18,502 bases of DNA from CAZIBG01 sp964536985 (GCA_964536985.1 CAZIBG010000021.1:1-18502); one strand, 5' to 3'. Counted from the first letter of the stretch, positions 6,013 to 12,783 are shown. Program-made: numbers and translations. The notes: a model not told the origin generated them from the sequence alone.

Positions 6013-6018
6013 TATGAT
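6013..6018 (+). promoter_or_regulatory. -10 promoter for the YgjV-like gene
   Basis: TATGAT at 6013-6018, 7 nt before the ATG at 6026, inside the 23-nt gap after the HAM1-like gene. Confidence 0.5.
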
Positions 6019-6025
6019 ATAAAGA

Positions 6026-6595
6026 ATGTCGCTAGCGTTTATTCATGACCCCTATATTGTGCAGCCAATCGGTGTTTTAGCGCTGATCGTGACGGCCCGT
6101 ACGTTCCAGGCAAATAAGCGTAGGAACATGCTCCACCTCCAGTTTTTGGCAAGTATTCTATACGCTATTCACTTTATTTTACTCGGTGCCCATACAGGTG
6201 CTGCATTGCATGTCACGGGCGCAACGCGTGACTATGTTTACGATCATAGCCTTGGCCGTTGGCGACATCACTGGCCGCCGTTCGTCTTTGCGGCAATTAT
6301 TGTTGTTGCCAGTATCCTAACTTGGGAAGGCCCACACAGTATCCTGCCGCTACTGGGATCACTGAGTATTACCGTTGCATTTTGGCAACGAAGTCCTCGA
6401 ATGATCCGTTTGTTTGCATTGTTATCGCCGCCGTTATGGTTTGCGTACGACTTTATCTCACATTCATATCCGGGCATGATCGCCGAAACGCTGCTGTTCG
6501 CTTCGACCTTCATCGGCATGTATCGATTCGACAGATTGTCGCACAAGTCATCGAAGTCGCTACAGAAGTTAAAAAAGAAAAAAAGAGTACACTAA
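6026..6595 (+). CDS. YgjV-like inner membrane protein
   Basis: This 189-residue membrane protein fits the YgjV family. It opens with PIGVLALIVTARTFQANKRR, continues with LHLQFLASILYAIHFILLGAHTGAALH, and ends with the SPPLWFAYDFISHSYPGMIAE segment that recurs in this family. Six hydrophobic segments are visible, and the C-terminus is strongly basic (KSLQKLKKKKRVH). The N-terminal QANKRRN motif between helices 1 and 2 and the conserved Trp/His positions are family features. YgjV has no established function, and no transport motif is visible. The gene sits between the HAM1-like gene and the NRAMP gene. The NRAMP ATG follows its stop by 4 nt, so read-through is possible even though a -10-like box also overlaps the 3' end. 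Confidence 0.75.
   Translation: MSLAFIHDPYIVQPIGVLALIVTARTFQANKRRNMLHLQFLASILYAIHFILLGAHTGAALHVTGATRDYVYDHSLGRWRHHWPPFVFAAIIVVASILTWEGPHSILPLLGSLSITVAFWQRSPRMIRLFALLSPPLWFAYDFISHSYPGMIAETLLFASTFIGMYRFDRLSHKSSKSLQKLKKKKRVH
6588..6593 (+). promoter_or_regulatory. Possible -10 for the NRAMP-like gene
   Basis: TACACT at 6588-6593, 6 nt before the ATG at 6600, within the last codons of the YgjV-like gene. It has no extended TG, so it is weaker than most here. Confidence 0.4.
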
Positions 6596-6599
6596 ATCT

Positions 6600-7985
6600 A
6601 TGACAAAAAAACTAAATGCGTTTATAAAATCTGAACGTAGTTTTGGCCGAAAACTTGGCAAAGAAGAACGTCACGCCGTAACCATAGGCAAGCACTTGTT
6701 GAGCAAGAAGCGATTCAACCGTTTCTTGCGGGTTCTAGGTCCTGGCCTAGTGACCGGCGCTGCTGACGACGATCCATCGGGCATCGCTACGTACTCGCAG
6801 GCCGGAGCTGGTTTTGGCTATTCATTGCTCTGGGCTTTTCCATTAATGTACCCTTTGCTGTTAGCCGTGCAAGAATCATGCTCCCGTATTGGGGCAGTTA
6901 CCGGCAAGGGTCTGGCATCGGTCATAAAAGAAAATTACAGCAAGAAACTACTCTACATGTCCGTGGCTCTGGTGGTAGTTGCAAACACGGTCAACATTGG
7001 TGCTGATCTGGGGGCCATGGCCGCGACAACCCAGCTTTTTACGGACATTCCGTTTGCCGTGTTGGCGATTTTTTATGCAGTGATAATAATTCTACTAGTG
7101 GTGCTGGTTAACTACAAAACGTACGCTAAGATGCTTAAATGGCTGGCCGTAACATTACTGGCTTACCCGGTAACGGCGTTATTAGTTGGACAGGACTGGG
7201 GGGCGGTTTTGAAAGAGACATTTGCCACAGCTCCACAGCTGAACCGCGAAACTATATACATCTTTGTTGGTATGCTGGGCACTACTATCTCGCCGTACTT
7301 ATTCTTTTGGGATACTAGCGAAGTAGTCGAGGAAGAGATAACTAAAAAACGATTGACCGAATCAGGATCCGATCCAAAGATAAACAAACATTTCCTCAAG
7401 AGTATTCGCCTAGATAACTTTGTCGGCATGACATTAGCATCGGTAACCGCTTGGTTTATTGTGGTTGCCTGTGCGTCGGTGTTATTCAAGAACGGTATCA
7501 CGCAGATCGACTCAGCATCCGATGCAGCACGGGCGCTCGAACCTTTGGTTAAGGGATTCCCAAATGCTGGCTTAGTCGCCAAGCTTATATTCTCTACCGG
7601 CGTAATTGGCCTTGGACTCCTAGCTGTGCCAGTGCTAGCCGGTTCATCCTCTTATGCTATATCCGAAACATTAGGATGGAAAGAAGGGCTGTATCGGAAA
7701 TTCAAGCGAGCCCATGGTTTTTACGCTGTCATTATTGTAGCTACTCTCGTAGGACTATTCATGAACTTCCTCGGCATTGACCCAATAAAAGCCCTAGTAT
7801 TTACCGCTGTTTTTAACGGCATCGCATCAGTGCCACTACTGTTTATGATTGCTCGAGTGGGTGGCAGTAAGAAAATCATGGGTGAATATACCAATGGCAA
7901 AGTCTCGAACTTCTTTGTTCGAGCAGCTTTTGTGATCATGACTGTTTCTGTTTTTGCCCTATTCTATTTTATGACTGTTCACTAG
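6600..7985 (+). CDS. NRAMP-related divalent metal transporter with variant ion site
   Basis: This 461-residue protein has about 11 membrane helices and the NRAMP layout. The N-terminal helix carries GPGLVTGAADDDPSGIATYS (47-66), and the sixth-helix region reads GMLGTTISPYLFFWDTSE (224-241). In classical Mn/Fe NRAMP (MntH) these positions hold DPGN and MPH. Here they are DPSG (58-61) and SPY (231-233), so the Asn, Met and His that help bind a transition metal are missing. This places it among NRAMP-related transporters whose ions differ (magnesium is known for one branch) rather than standard MntH. The 40-residue basic N-terminus and short C-terminus look cytoplasmic. The ATG follows the YgjV-like stop by 4 nt. 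Fold assignment is strong; the transported ion cannot be read from the sequence. Confidence 0.85.
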   Translation: MTKKLNAFIKSERSFGRKLGKEERHAVTIGKHLLSKKRFNRFLRVLGPGLVTGAADDDPSGIATYSQAGAGFGYSLLWAFPLMYPLLLAVQESCSRIGAVTGKGLASVIKENYSKKLLYMSVALVVVANTVNIGADLGAMAATTQLFTDIPFAVLAIFYAVIIILLVVLVNYKTYAKMLKWLAVTLLAYPVTALLVGQDWGAVLKETFATAPQLNRETIYIFVGMLGTTISPYLFFWDTSEVVEEEITKKRLTESGSDPKINKHFLKSIRLDNFVGMTLASVTAWFIVVACASVLFKNGITQIDSASDAARALEPLVKGFPNAGLVAKLIFSTGVIGLGLLAVPVLAGSSSYAISETLGWKEGLYRKFKRAHGFYAVIIVATLVGLFMNFLGIDPIKALVFTAVFNGIASVPLLFMIARVGGSKKIMGEYTNGKVSNFFVRAAFVIMTVSVFALFYFMTVH

Positions 7986-7994
7986 AGCTAGGCG

Positions 7995-8000
7995 TATACT
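7995..8000 (+). promoter_or_regulatory. Possible -10 for the leader ORF and 129-aa membrane protein
   Basis: TATACT at 7995-8000 would give +1 near 8007, a leader of about 21 nt and an AAGGAG ribosome site at 8015-8020. An overlapping TATATA at 8006-8011 is a weaker alternative. This is one of the few apparent leadered units in the window. Confidence 0.4.
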
Positions 8001-8014
8001 GAAGGTATATAACT

Positions 8015-8020
8015 AAGGAG
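8015..8020 (+). promoter_or_regulatory. Strong Shine-Dalgarno before a 13-codon ORF
   Basis: AAGGAG at 8015-8020, 7 nt before the ATG at 8028. It is the clearest Shine-Dalgarno outside operon interiors and shows that the organism can use this initiation route. Confidence 0.6.
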
Positions 8021-8027
8021 TGGATAG

Positions 8028-8069
8028 ATGAGCGTCAACGTAACAGCGATAATCAAGGCGGTAAACTAG
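8028..8069 (+). CDS. 13-codon leader ORF coupled to the next gene
   Basis: ATG at 8028 opens MSVNVTAIIKAVN and closes with TAG at 8067-8069, one base before the ATG of the membrane protein gene at 8071. A strong AAGGAG sits 7 nt upstream. The layout suggests that ribosomes load on this mini-ORF and re-initiate on the next start, which lacks its own ribosome site or -10 at the leaderless distance. The peptide itself has no recognisable feature. Confidence 0.45.
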   Translation: MSVNVTAIIKAVN

Positions 8070-8070
8070 T

Positions 8071-8460
8071 ATGAAGGCAAAGAATATCGTCATTGCTCAG
8101 ATACTATTGCTGGTTGGGGTGGTCGTTGCAGGGCTAATACTAAAGAGCGATCTGAACGAAGGTCCTCGACAGATCCACCGAATTGCAGCGAGTCTTGCAG
8201 GCTTAGCGACGGTGGTATCGACCGGCTTATTACTTAGAGCCGACTCAACTGTGCGTGTTCGGTTGATAGCCTTTTCTGCGGCAGTCGCAACATTCTTGGC
8301 CGGCTGGGCAGGTAAGTCCTTAAAAGGCGCAGATAATTACGACTTAGTGTTCAACTCCATGCGTGCCTTTGGTGTAATTGCACTAGTTGTATCGGTTGTA
8401 TTGCTACGATCACTAACAGACACCACACAACCAGCTAGCAAGCCATCTCCTAAAAAGTAA
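8071..8460 (+). CDS. Small four-helix membrane protein
   Basis: This 129-residue protein has four hydrophobic segments (about 5-25, 36-56, 62-82 and 95-113) and a basic, Pro/Ser/Lys-rich tail (PASKPSPKK). A histidine sits at the start of helix 2 in GPRQIHRIAASLAGL, a pattern that recalls a half-unit of COX15/CtaA-type haem proteins, where helix-borne His residues bind haem. Only one such His (His36) is present, so I treat this as weak similarity. Translation is probably coupled to the 13-codon ORF ending one base upstream. It follows the NRAMP-like gene by 85 nt. Membrane location is clear, the function is unknown, and the haem idea is speculative. Confidence 0.65.
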   Translation: MKAKNIVIAQILLLVGVVVAGLILKSDLNEGPRQIHRIAASLAGLATVVSTGLLLRADSTVRVRLIAFSAAVATFLAGWAGKSLKGADNYDLVFNSMRAFGVIALVVSVVLLRSLTDTTQPASKPSPKK

Positions 8461-8502
8461 ACTTGTAAGTGTAGTTCCCTAGTATTTGAGTTTGAGTGAG
8501 CA

Positions 8503-8508
8503 TATGCT
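8503..8508 (+). promoter_or_regulatory. -10 promoter for the winged-helix/Nudix gene
   Basis: TATGCT at 8503-8508, 6 nt before the ATG at 8515, in the 54-nt gap after the membrane protein gene. Confidence 0.5.
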
Positions 8509-8514
8509 GATGGC

Positions 8515-9228
8515 ATGACACATGAAGTAACCATCCACCAGGCCCAAACAAGTATTTTACGAGATCTGCTGTTTGTTCCGTCTGCCAGTTTTACCGAACT
8601 GCAAAAGAAAAGTCAGCTCGAAGCTGATCATTTTAAGTTTCATTTAGCAAAGCTTAACGAGCTTGGCTACGTTCATAAAGTTTCGTATGGCAAATACGCC
8701 CTAACTACTAAGGGCAAGGAGCATGCCAACAAATTAGATACCGATACCAATACTATCGAGCGTCAACCAAAAGTTAGTGTAGCTTTGATTTTGAAGCGGA
8801 CTAACAAAAACGGCGAGATTGAATACCTCTGTCAGCAGCGGCTTAAACAACCGTTTTATGGCTTCTGGGGTAGGCTTGGCGGCAAGGTCCGATGGGGCGA
8901 ATCACTCCCCGAAGCCGCTGCACGTGAATTAGAAGAAGAGACAGGATTGATCGGGACCTTCGTTTTTCGGACGGTATTCCACAAACGGGACTATGACAAA
9001 ACTAGCAAGGAACTACTAGAAGATAAACTCTTTATGCTCATGGAAGCCACCGAGTACAGTGGCGAGCTTGTCGAGAACTACGAAGGTGGTATTAATCGTT
9101 GGCTGACCCAAGAACAACTTAAAGCCCAAGAAAAAAGCTTTGAATCGGCCTATGAGTTTATCGAGCTTATCGATAATGGCGTATCGCACATCGAAAAAGA
9201 ATACTTCTACGACGACACTGAATACTAG
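8515..9228 (+). CDS. Nudix hydrolase with N-terminal winged-helix domain
   Basis: This 237-residue two-domain protein starts with a compact helical part of winged-helix type (about 1-75). There, SFTELQKKSQLEADHFKFHL and LNELGYVHKVSYGKYALTTK resemble the recognition helix and wing of MarR/ArsR-type folds. A full Nudix domain follows (about 85-215). Its Nudix box matches the consensus completely: Gly123, Glu129, Arg137, Glu138, Glu141 and Glu142, then TGL. The preceding FYGFWGRLGG is a common lead-in. The wing could bind DNA and make this a Nudix-sensor regulator of the NrtR kind, or it may only shape the substrate pocket. It has its own promoter. Its TAG stop lies in a CTAG palindrome shared with the stop of the convergent MazG-like gene. 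Hydrolase call is strong; the regulatory role is possible. Confidence 0.85.
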   Translation: MTHEVTIHQAQTSILRDLLFVPSASFTELQKKSQLEADHFKFHLAKLNELGYVHKVSYGKYALTTKGKEHANKLDTDTNTIERQPKVSVALILKRTNKNGEIEYLCQQRLKQPFYGFWGRLGGKVRWGESLPEAAARELEEETGLIGTFVFRTVFHKRDYDKTSKELLEDKLFMLMEATEYSGELVENYEGGINRWLTQEQLKAQEKSFESAYEFIELIDNGVSHIEKEYFYDDTEY

Positions 9229-9542
9229 GAATTATTGGCGCGGTTTTGCATGAACGCTTCGGATTGCTTGACGTTTTGCTCGGCAATATCAGATAGCTCT
9301 AGGTCAAAGTATTCAGCAAGAACGGCAACATAATACAGTGCATCGCCAAGTCGTTTTTTGGCTTCGGCAGTATCTGCCGCGTCAGGAATGCCATCTTTGT
9401 CCCTGATTACTTTCTTAAGTTGATTGGCCAGAGTGCCGGCCTCGCCAGTCAGTCCCAACGTTCGATGAGCTAGAGCTGGCACCCCTTTTTGAGTGATAGC
9501 GACGCTACGTAGGGCTTTTTTCTGAAAGTCATTCATATCCAT
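9225..9542 (-). CDS. MazG-like nucleotide pyrophosphohydrolase, altered metal site
   Basis: This 105-residue protein has the all-helical MazG-like layout. It has GLTGEAGTLANQLKKVIRD (30-48), a short loop, then KKRLGDALYYVAVLAEYFDL (62-81) and ELSDIAEQNVKQSEAF. Active members carry two acidic pairs, ExxE and ExxD, that bind magnesium. Here the first reads E34-x-x-T37 and the second R64-x-x-D67, so two of the four acids are missing. The family splits nucleoside triphosphates or related dinucleotides to monophosphates, and with these changes the activity is uncertain. The start ATG is 6 nt after a perfect TATAAT on the minus strand. It is divergent from the CYTH gene across 50 bp, and its stop overlaps that of the Nudix gene in CTAG. 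Fold call is good; catalysis is doubtful. Confidence 0.8.
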   Translation of the reverse strand: MDMNDFQKKALRSVAITQKGVPALAHRTLGLTGEAGTLANQLKKVIRDKDGIPDAADTAEAKKRLGDALYYVAVLAEYFDLELSDIAEQNVKQSEAFMQNRANNS

Positions 9543-9548
9543 CCCTCT

Positions 9549-9554
9549 ATTATA
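9549..9554 (-). promoter_or_regulatory. Consensus -10 promoter for the MazG-like gene
   Basis: Perfect TATAAT on the minus strand (9554-9549), 6 nt before the ATG at 9542. A TTCATA hexamer lies 17 nt further upstream as a weak -35. Confidence 0.7.
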
Positions 9555-9577
9555 CCTCTGTTAGTCAAAACTATGAA

Positions 9578-9586
9578 TGATATACT
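9578..9586 (+). promoter_or_regulatory. Extended -10 promoter for the CYTH gene
   Basis: TG-A-TATACT: hexamer at 9581-9586, 6 nt before the ATG at 9593. Only 26 nt separate it from the divergent TATAAT, so the two promoter footprints overlap. Confidence 0.65.
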
Positions 9587-9592
9587 TAGCGC

Positions 9593-10294
9593 ATGAAGCG
9601 AGAAATCGAAAAAAAATACCTCATTGCCGACCAGGATGCCCGTGACAAACTGGTTGCAGGATTCAAGGATCAGTTTAGCCAAATGGAACACACTGGCACT
9701 AAAACGGTCATAAGCTACTTTTATAAAAAGGCCGAGCGTGATCAAATTCTGGCCGCCGGAACTAAGCTTTTAGATGCCGATCAATTAAAAGACCTAACCT
9801 ATTTGTTAGATAATACTGACGAGCAGATCGTTAAATGTCGTTCGGTAGACGATAGGGTAGAGTTTGCTGTAAAGGGATCTCCAAAAGGGGAAGACCCCGT
9901 TCACGCCGCCGACAGATTAGAGTTTGAAGTAGTTCTGGATACTGAACTGGAGACTATCAACGAGGCTTTAGTATCGGCCGGAATCGAACTGGTTTCTAAG
10001 TGGTCATCAACTCGAGAATTCTATAATTTAGATGCAGACATAACGGCAAATATAGAATTTGTTTCTGGCTACGGTCATAAAGCCGAAATCGAGATGTTGG
10101 TAGAAGAGGGTGACTCTACCGCAGAGGCACTGCAACAGATCGACCGCCTAGCTGAAAGCGTTGGTTTGCAACCAGCCACAGATGCTTTAATGGGGCGCAT
10201 GTACAATTATTACAATCAGCACTGGCCAGAATATTTTAATACTCAGAATACATTTAACGCCGAAACCTGGAAGCTACTTCGACAGGAAGTCTAG
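9593..10294 (+). CDS. CYTH-domain (triphosphate tunnel) protein
   Basis: This 233-residue protein begins with the CYTH signature ExExK: Glu4, Glu6 and Lys8 in REIEKKYLI. The family folds into a beta-barrel tunnel that binds triphosphates with divalent metal and includes adenylate cyclase IV, thiamine triphosphatase and inorganic triphosphatases. Further tunnel-facing charged strands are visible: EQIVKCRSVDDRVEFAVKG (77-95) and RLEFEVVLD (108-116), then KAEIEMLVEE (162-171), which is the C-terminal ExE strand. The C-terminal 45 residues are helical and end WKLLRQEV. The most probable role is a triphosphatase, but the substrate cannot be read. The leaderless extended -10 fixes the ATG. The 3' end overlaps the convergent hydrolase gene by 21 bp. 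It is divergent from the MazG-like gene, also a phosphate-hydrolase fold. Confidence 0.85.
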   Translation: MKREIEKKYLIADQDARDKLVAGFKDQFSQMEHTGTKTVISYFYKKAERDQILAAGTKLLDADQLKDLTYLLDNTDEQIVKCRSVDDRVEFAVKGSPKGEDPVHAADRLEFEVVLDTELETINEALVSAGIELVSKWSSTREFYNLDADITANIEFVSGYGHKAEIEMLVEEGDSTAEALQQIDRLAESVGLQPATDALMGRMYNYYNQHWPEYFNTQNTFNAETWKLLRQEV

Positions 10295-10996
10295 AAAAAC
10301 ACTGCTTTTCAGATGGTTTCGAAATGCGGATTGGTAGTGATCGTGCTTGGTGTTTTCGACATACGTTAAATTTGTTCCTGATTTTTCTAACGCTTCTTTA
10401 AGTTTGAGTGATAAAGCGTGGGGCATGACCGAATCCTGCGTAGATAGGTACAGAAGCACCTTTTTACTACCAAGTTTCTGAGCGTTATTGAGCGGTGAGT
10501 ATTTTTGAACTAACGTGCGAAGCTGTTTCTCGCCACCGGCATTATGAATAAAATTGCTGATACGATCTTTCGGTAAAAACTGCATCTTAGGAAGCGCCAG
10601 GATATGATCAGTAAAATCACCGTAAGCCAAATTAAGTACGACATGGCTAATATCGGGATTATTGGCTGCACAATAACTTGCAAACAGAGTTCCCATACTT
10701 GTGCCAAAGCAACTGAATTCCGAAATCCCTTGATCTTTATATTGTTGCATCCGAGTGGAGAAGTCACTGAATACTTGATCAAATATGGCTACAGAGTGCT
10801 GTGGGTCGCTGGTAACCTTTTGAGTATTAAAGTCGTAGCAGACAACCTGGTAGCCGTTCTTTATTAGTCTTTCGATTGGCAGAAAGGGTACACGCAACTG
10901 CCATCGCCTGATTCCAAATGGGCAGAACAAAAACAAAACTTTAGTGTTACTACGGCCGTAAACCTTTACACGATAGTCTTCGAGTCTACTTATCAT
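10274..10996 (-). CDS. Alpha/beta-hydrolase fold protein
   Basis: I place the start at the ATG at 10996, giving 240 residues (MISRLEDYRV), because an extended -10 box lies exactly 6 nt upstream. The frame stays open for 59 codons upstream into the yaaA gene, but that part is a shadow. The protein has an alpha/beta-hydrolase core: strand KVLFLFCPFG (19-28), the nucleophile elbow FGTSMG with Ser100, a likely acid Asp188 in LSTQDSVMPH, and a histidine in TKHDHY (His218 or His220). These give the order Ser-Asp-His of the family. The cap region between about 125 and 170 is small and helical. The substrate (ester, lipid or peptide) is unknown. It follows yaaA by 23 bp with its own promoter and ends convergently, overlapping the CYTH gene by 21 bp. 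Confidence 0.8.
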   Translation of the reverse strand: MISRLEDYRVKVYGRSNTKVLFLFCPFGIRRWQLRVPFLPIERLIKNGYQVVCYDFNTQKVTSDPQHSVAIFDQVFSDFSTRMQQYKDQGISEFSCFGTSMGTLFASYCAANNPDISHVVLNLAYGDFTDHILALPKMQFLPKDRISNFIHNAGGEKQLRTLVQKYSPLNNAQKLGSKKVLLYLSTQDSVMPHALSLKLKEALEKSGTNLTYVENTKHDHYQSAFRNHLKSSVFLDFLSK

Positions 10997-11002
10997 CGCT
11001 AT

Positions 11003-11011
11003 ATGATACCA
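11003..11011 (-). promoter_or_regulatory. Extended -10 promoter for the alpha/beta-hydrolase gene
   Basis: Minus strand TG-G-TATCAT: hexamer at 11008-11003, 6 nt before the ATG at 10996. It lies in the 23-bp gap after yaaA and decides the start of the hydrolase. Confidence 0.65.
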
Positions 11012-11019
11012 TTCGGAGT

Positions 11020-11796
11020 CTACTGCAAACGGATACTTAAGCCGATACCACCAAACTCTTCGGTTACATATGCTGGTTGCCCCGGGGTGCTGCGTTCGGC
11101 ATCGTAGGCGTATCCTAAAAGATCGAAGCCCTGCATCGATTCTTCGTCTTCCGCTCGGGATGTTATGAGCCACCGAGCAAACGCTCCACGAGCAATCTTG
11201 GAGTGAACCGTTACAAATGTTGGCTCGTCAGTTTTAGGGCTAACCGTAAAAAATTGCGGGGTGATTATCCTCGATGCATCTACATACGGAGTAATAGTTT
11301 TGCTGTACTCAACTGAACTGACGTTTACAATCAATCCACTAGAAGGCATGAGATCAGCAATATCCTTACCCCAATAATTGTAGAGATTGTCATATGGCTT
11401 GGGGAACTTGTAAGCCATCTCTACACGGTATGGCATGATGCCATCGTATGGTTGAATAAGTCCGTATAGCCCCGATAGAAATACCAGTGTTTTATTGGCA
11501 TAGTCTCGGTCCTTAGCAGTAAGGCTTTGCGCTTGCAGACCACTAAATATGTCGCCTTTGAAGGTGTCGATCGCCAGGGATTGCTTGTTAGGATCGGTAC
11601 TCCATGACTGGATTAGGTCGTACGTTTTTTGAGCCATAGCCGGTGACAATTTCATCGATGCACCAACCTGCTTAACGCTCAGTTTCTTTAGGAAGTTTAC
11701 AAGTTCGGCAGATTTAGATATCAATTGTGGCGGCTGCATTTTAGAATTGGTCGGAGCGGTCTTCATGGTTTTAGAAGAGTGCAATAAAATAATCAT
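11020..11796 (-). CDS. yaaA: YaaA-family (UPF0246) peroxide-stress protein
   Basis: This 258-residue protein is a clear YaaA/DUF328 member. It starts MIILLHSSKTM, the usual N-terminal strand with a Ser-Lys pair. It continues with LSGLYGLIQPYDGIMPYRVEM (108-128), the family's best-conserved run, then YNYWGKDIADLM and the NVSSVEYSK segment, in which Ser and Glu are conserved. The length is the family norm (about 250-260). In E. coli, YaaA lowers free iron during peroxide stress and binds DNA; the molecular mechanism is not settled. The ATG is fixed by an extended -10 exactly 6 nt upstream. It is divergent from the lipid-kinase gene across 48 bp, with overlapping promoters. The hydrolase gene downstream has its own promoter. 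Confidence 0.9.
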   Translation of the reverse strand: MIILLHSSKTMKTAPTNSKMQPPQLISKSAELVNFLKKLSVKQVGASMKLSPAMAQKTYDLIQSWSTDPNKQSLAIDTFKGDIFSGLQAQSLTAKDRDYANKTLVFLSGLYGLIQPYDGIMPYRVEMAYKFPKPYDNLYNYWGKDIADLMPSSGLIVNVSSVEYSKTITPYVDASRIITPQFFTVSPKTDEPTFVTVHSKIARGAFARWLITSRAEDEESMQGFDLLGYAYDAERSTPGQPAYVTEEFGGIGLSIRLQ

Positions 11797-11802
11797 GTTC
11801 CT

Positions 11803-11811
11803 AGTATATCA
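11803..11811 (-). promoter_or_regulatory. Extended -10 promoter for yaaA
   Basis: Minus strand TG-A-TATACT: hexamer at 11808-11803, 6 nt before the ATG at 11796. It overlaps the predicted -35 zone of the divergent lipid-kinase promoter. Confidence 0.65.
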
Positions 11812-11829
11812 AGCATGTATTCCGACAGT

Positions 11830-11838
11830 TGCTATACT
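11830..11838 (+). promoter_or_regulatory. Extended -10 promoter for the lipid-kinase gene
   Basis: TG-C-TATACT: hexamer at 11833-11838, 6 nt before the ATG at 11845. It lies inside the longer reading that starts at 11815, which argues against that upstream start. Confidence 0.65.
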
Positions 11839-11844
11839 GATGAT

Positions 11845-12732
11845 ATGACAAATCACTTCGCCGAGGCGATTGTAATATTTAACCCAAACAGCACCGGGCC
11901 AAGCGAGCGCAATGCCAAGCGATTTGCAAAGCGGTTGGAGCGATCCGGCGTGGCGGAAGATGTAAAGTTACTGCCCACCGATCATGCCGGACATGCCCGC
12001 GAAATAGTAGCTGAGTTATCGGGGCGAAAAGGTAAATACTTGGTGGTGGCCTCGAGTGGAGATGGAGGATATAACGAGGTCGTTAATGGGGCTATGGATG
12101 TACTTGAATCGGGAACAAATATAGTCACCAGCTTATTGCCTTCGGGCAATGCCAATGATCACTATAAGGCGCTACACAAGCCATATGTTTTACGACGCAT
12201 CAAGAATGGAACGGTCCGCAGTATAGATGTTCTACGGATTAGTGGAACAGTGAATGGCAAGCCGTGGAAACACTTCGCTCATAGCTATATTGGATTTGGG
12301 CTGTCCAGTGAGATCGGAAGGGAGCTAAATAAGGCCGACCTAAATCCGGTTAACGAACTGATTATTACAGCTAAGGCCTTCGTTGCCTTCAAGCCTTTTA
12401 CCGCTAAGATAAACGGTAAGAAGCAGCAGTATCAAAGCATTATTGTTAGTAATGTTGGTAAGATGTCCAAGTTTTTATCGTTGTCTAAAAAAGCCAAAGT
12501 TGATGATGGCGTCTTCGAGGTTATTACAAGTGAGCCGACTAAAGCAAAGATGATTGCCGCCCTTGCCAAGTCTGCGACGGTTGGCATGCCGCATGAATCT
12601 CAGGTCCGATCCTATAGTTTCGAGGCCATCGATAAGCTGCCTGTCCAGTGCGATGGCGAAGTGTCCACCCTGGATGCCGGAAGTAAGGTACGCGTTACTT
12701 TGCTCAAACACGCATTACATTGTGTTGTATAG
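11845..12732 (+). CDS. Diacylglycerol kinase catalytic-domain lipid kinase
   Basis: I start this gene at the ATG at 11845 (295 residues, MTNHFAEAIVIFNPNSTG) rather than at 11815, because an extended -10 sits exactly 6 nt before it and covers the longer N-terminus. The DAGK catalytic domain is visible: IVIFNPNSTG (9-18), then the nucleotide loop SGDGGYNEVVNG (71-82), which corresponds to GGDGTxNEVxNG, and LPSGNANDHYK (98-108), which matches the LPxGTxNDfA motif with Ala and His replacing Thr and Phe. The C-terminal beta-rich half ends QCDGEVSTLDAGSKVRVTLL, typical of DAGK/YegS-type kinases. It should phosphorylate a lipid head group such as diacylglycerol. In a cell that takes up host lipids this could feed phospholipid salvage, which is inference. 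Confidence 0.85.
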   Translation: MTNHFAEAIVIFNPNSTGPSERNAKRFAKRLERSGVAEDVKLLPTDHAGHAREIVAELSGRKGKYLVVASSGDGGYNEVVNGAMDVLESGTNIVTSLLPSGNANDHYKALHKPYVLRRIKNGTVRSIDVLRISGTVNGKPWKHFAHSYIGFGLSSEIGRELNKADLNPVNELIITAKAFVAFKPFTAKINGKKQQYQSIIVSNVGKMSKFLSLSKKAKVDDGVFEVITSEPTKAKMIAALAKSATVGMPHESQVRSYSFEAIDKLPVQCDGEVSTLDAGSKVRVTLLKHALHCVV

Positions 12733-12769
12733 AGTATGGTCCTCAGTTGCCAGTGATGCTCCAAATCGC

Positions 12770-12775
12770 TACAAT
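12770..12775 (+). promoter_or_regulatory. -10 promoter for the 37-aa membrane peptide and possibly the downstream operon
   Basis: TACAAT at 12770-12775, 8 nt before the ATG at 12784, without an extended TG. It is the only good -10 between the lipid kinase and the ligase operon, so it may drive both. Confidence 0.45.
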
Positions 12776-12783
12776 AAACCTAA

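Noticed and set aside
7163..7582. 139-codon minus-strand frame inside the NRAMP-like gene
   Set aside because: It is antisense to a well-conserved transporter, with no promoter or recognisable domain.
10997..11173. 59-codon N-terminal extension of the alpha/beta hydrolase
   Set aside because: It overlaps the 3' part of yaaA, is Arg/Cys-rich without fold-like features, and the strong -10 at 11003-11011 places the start at 10996.
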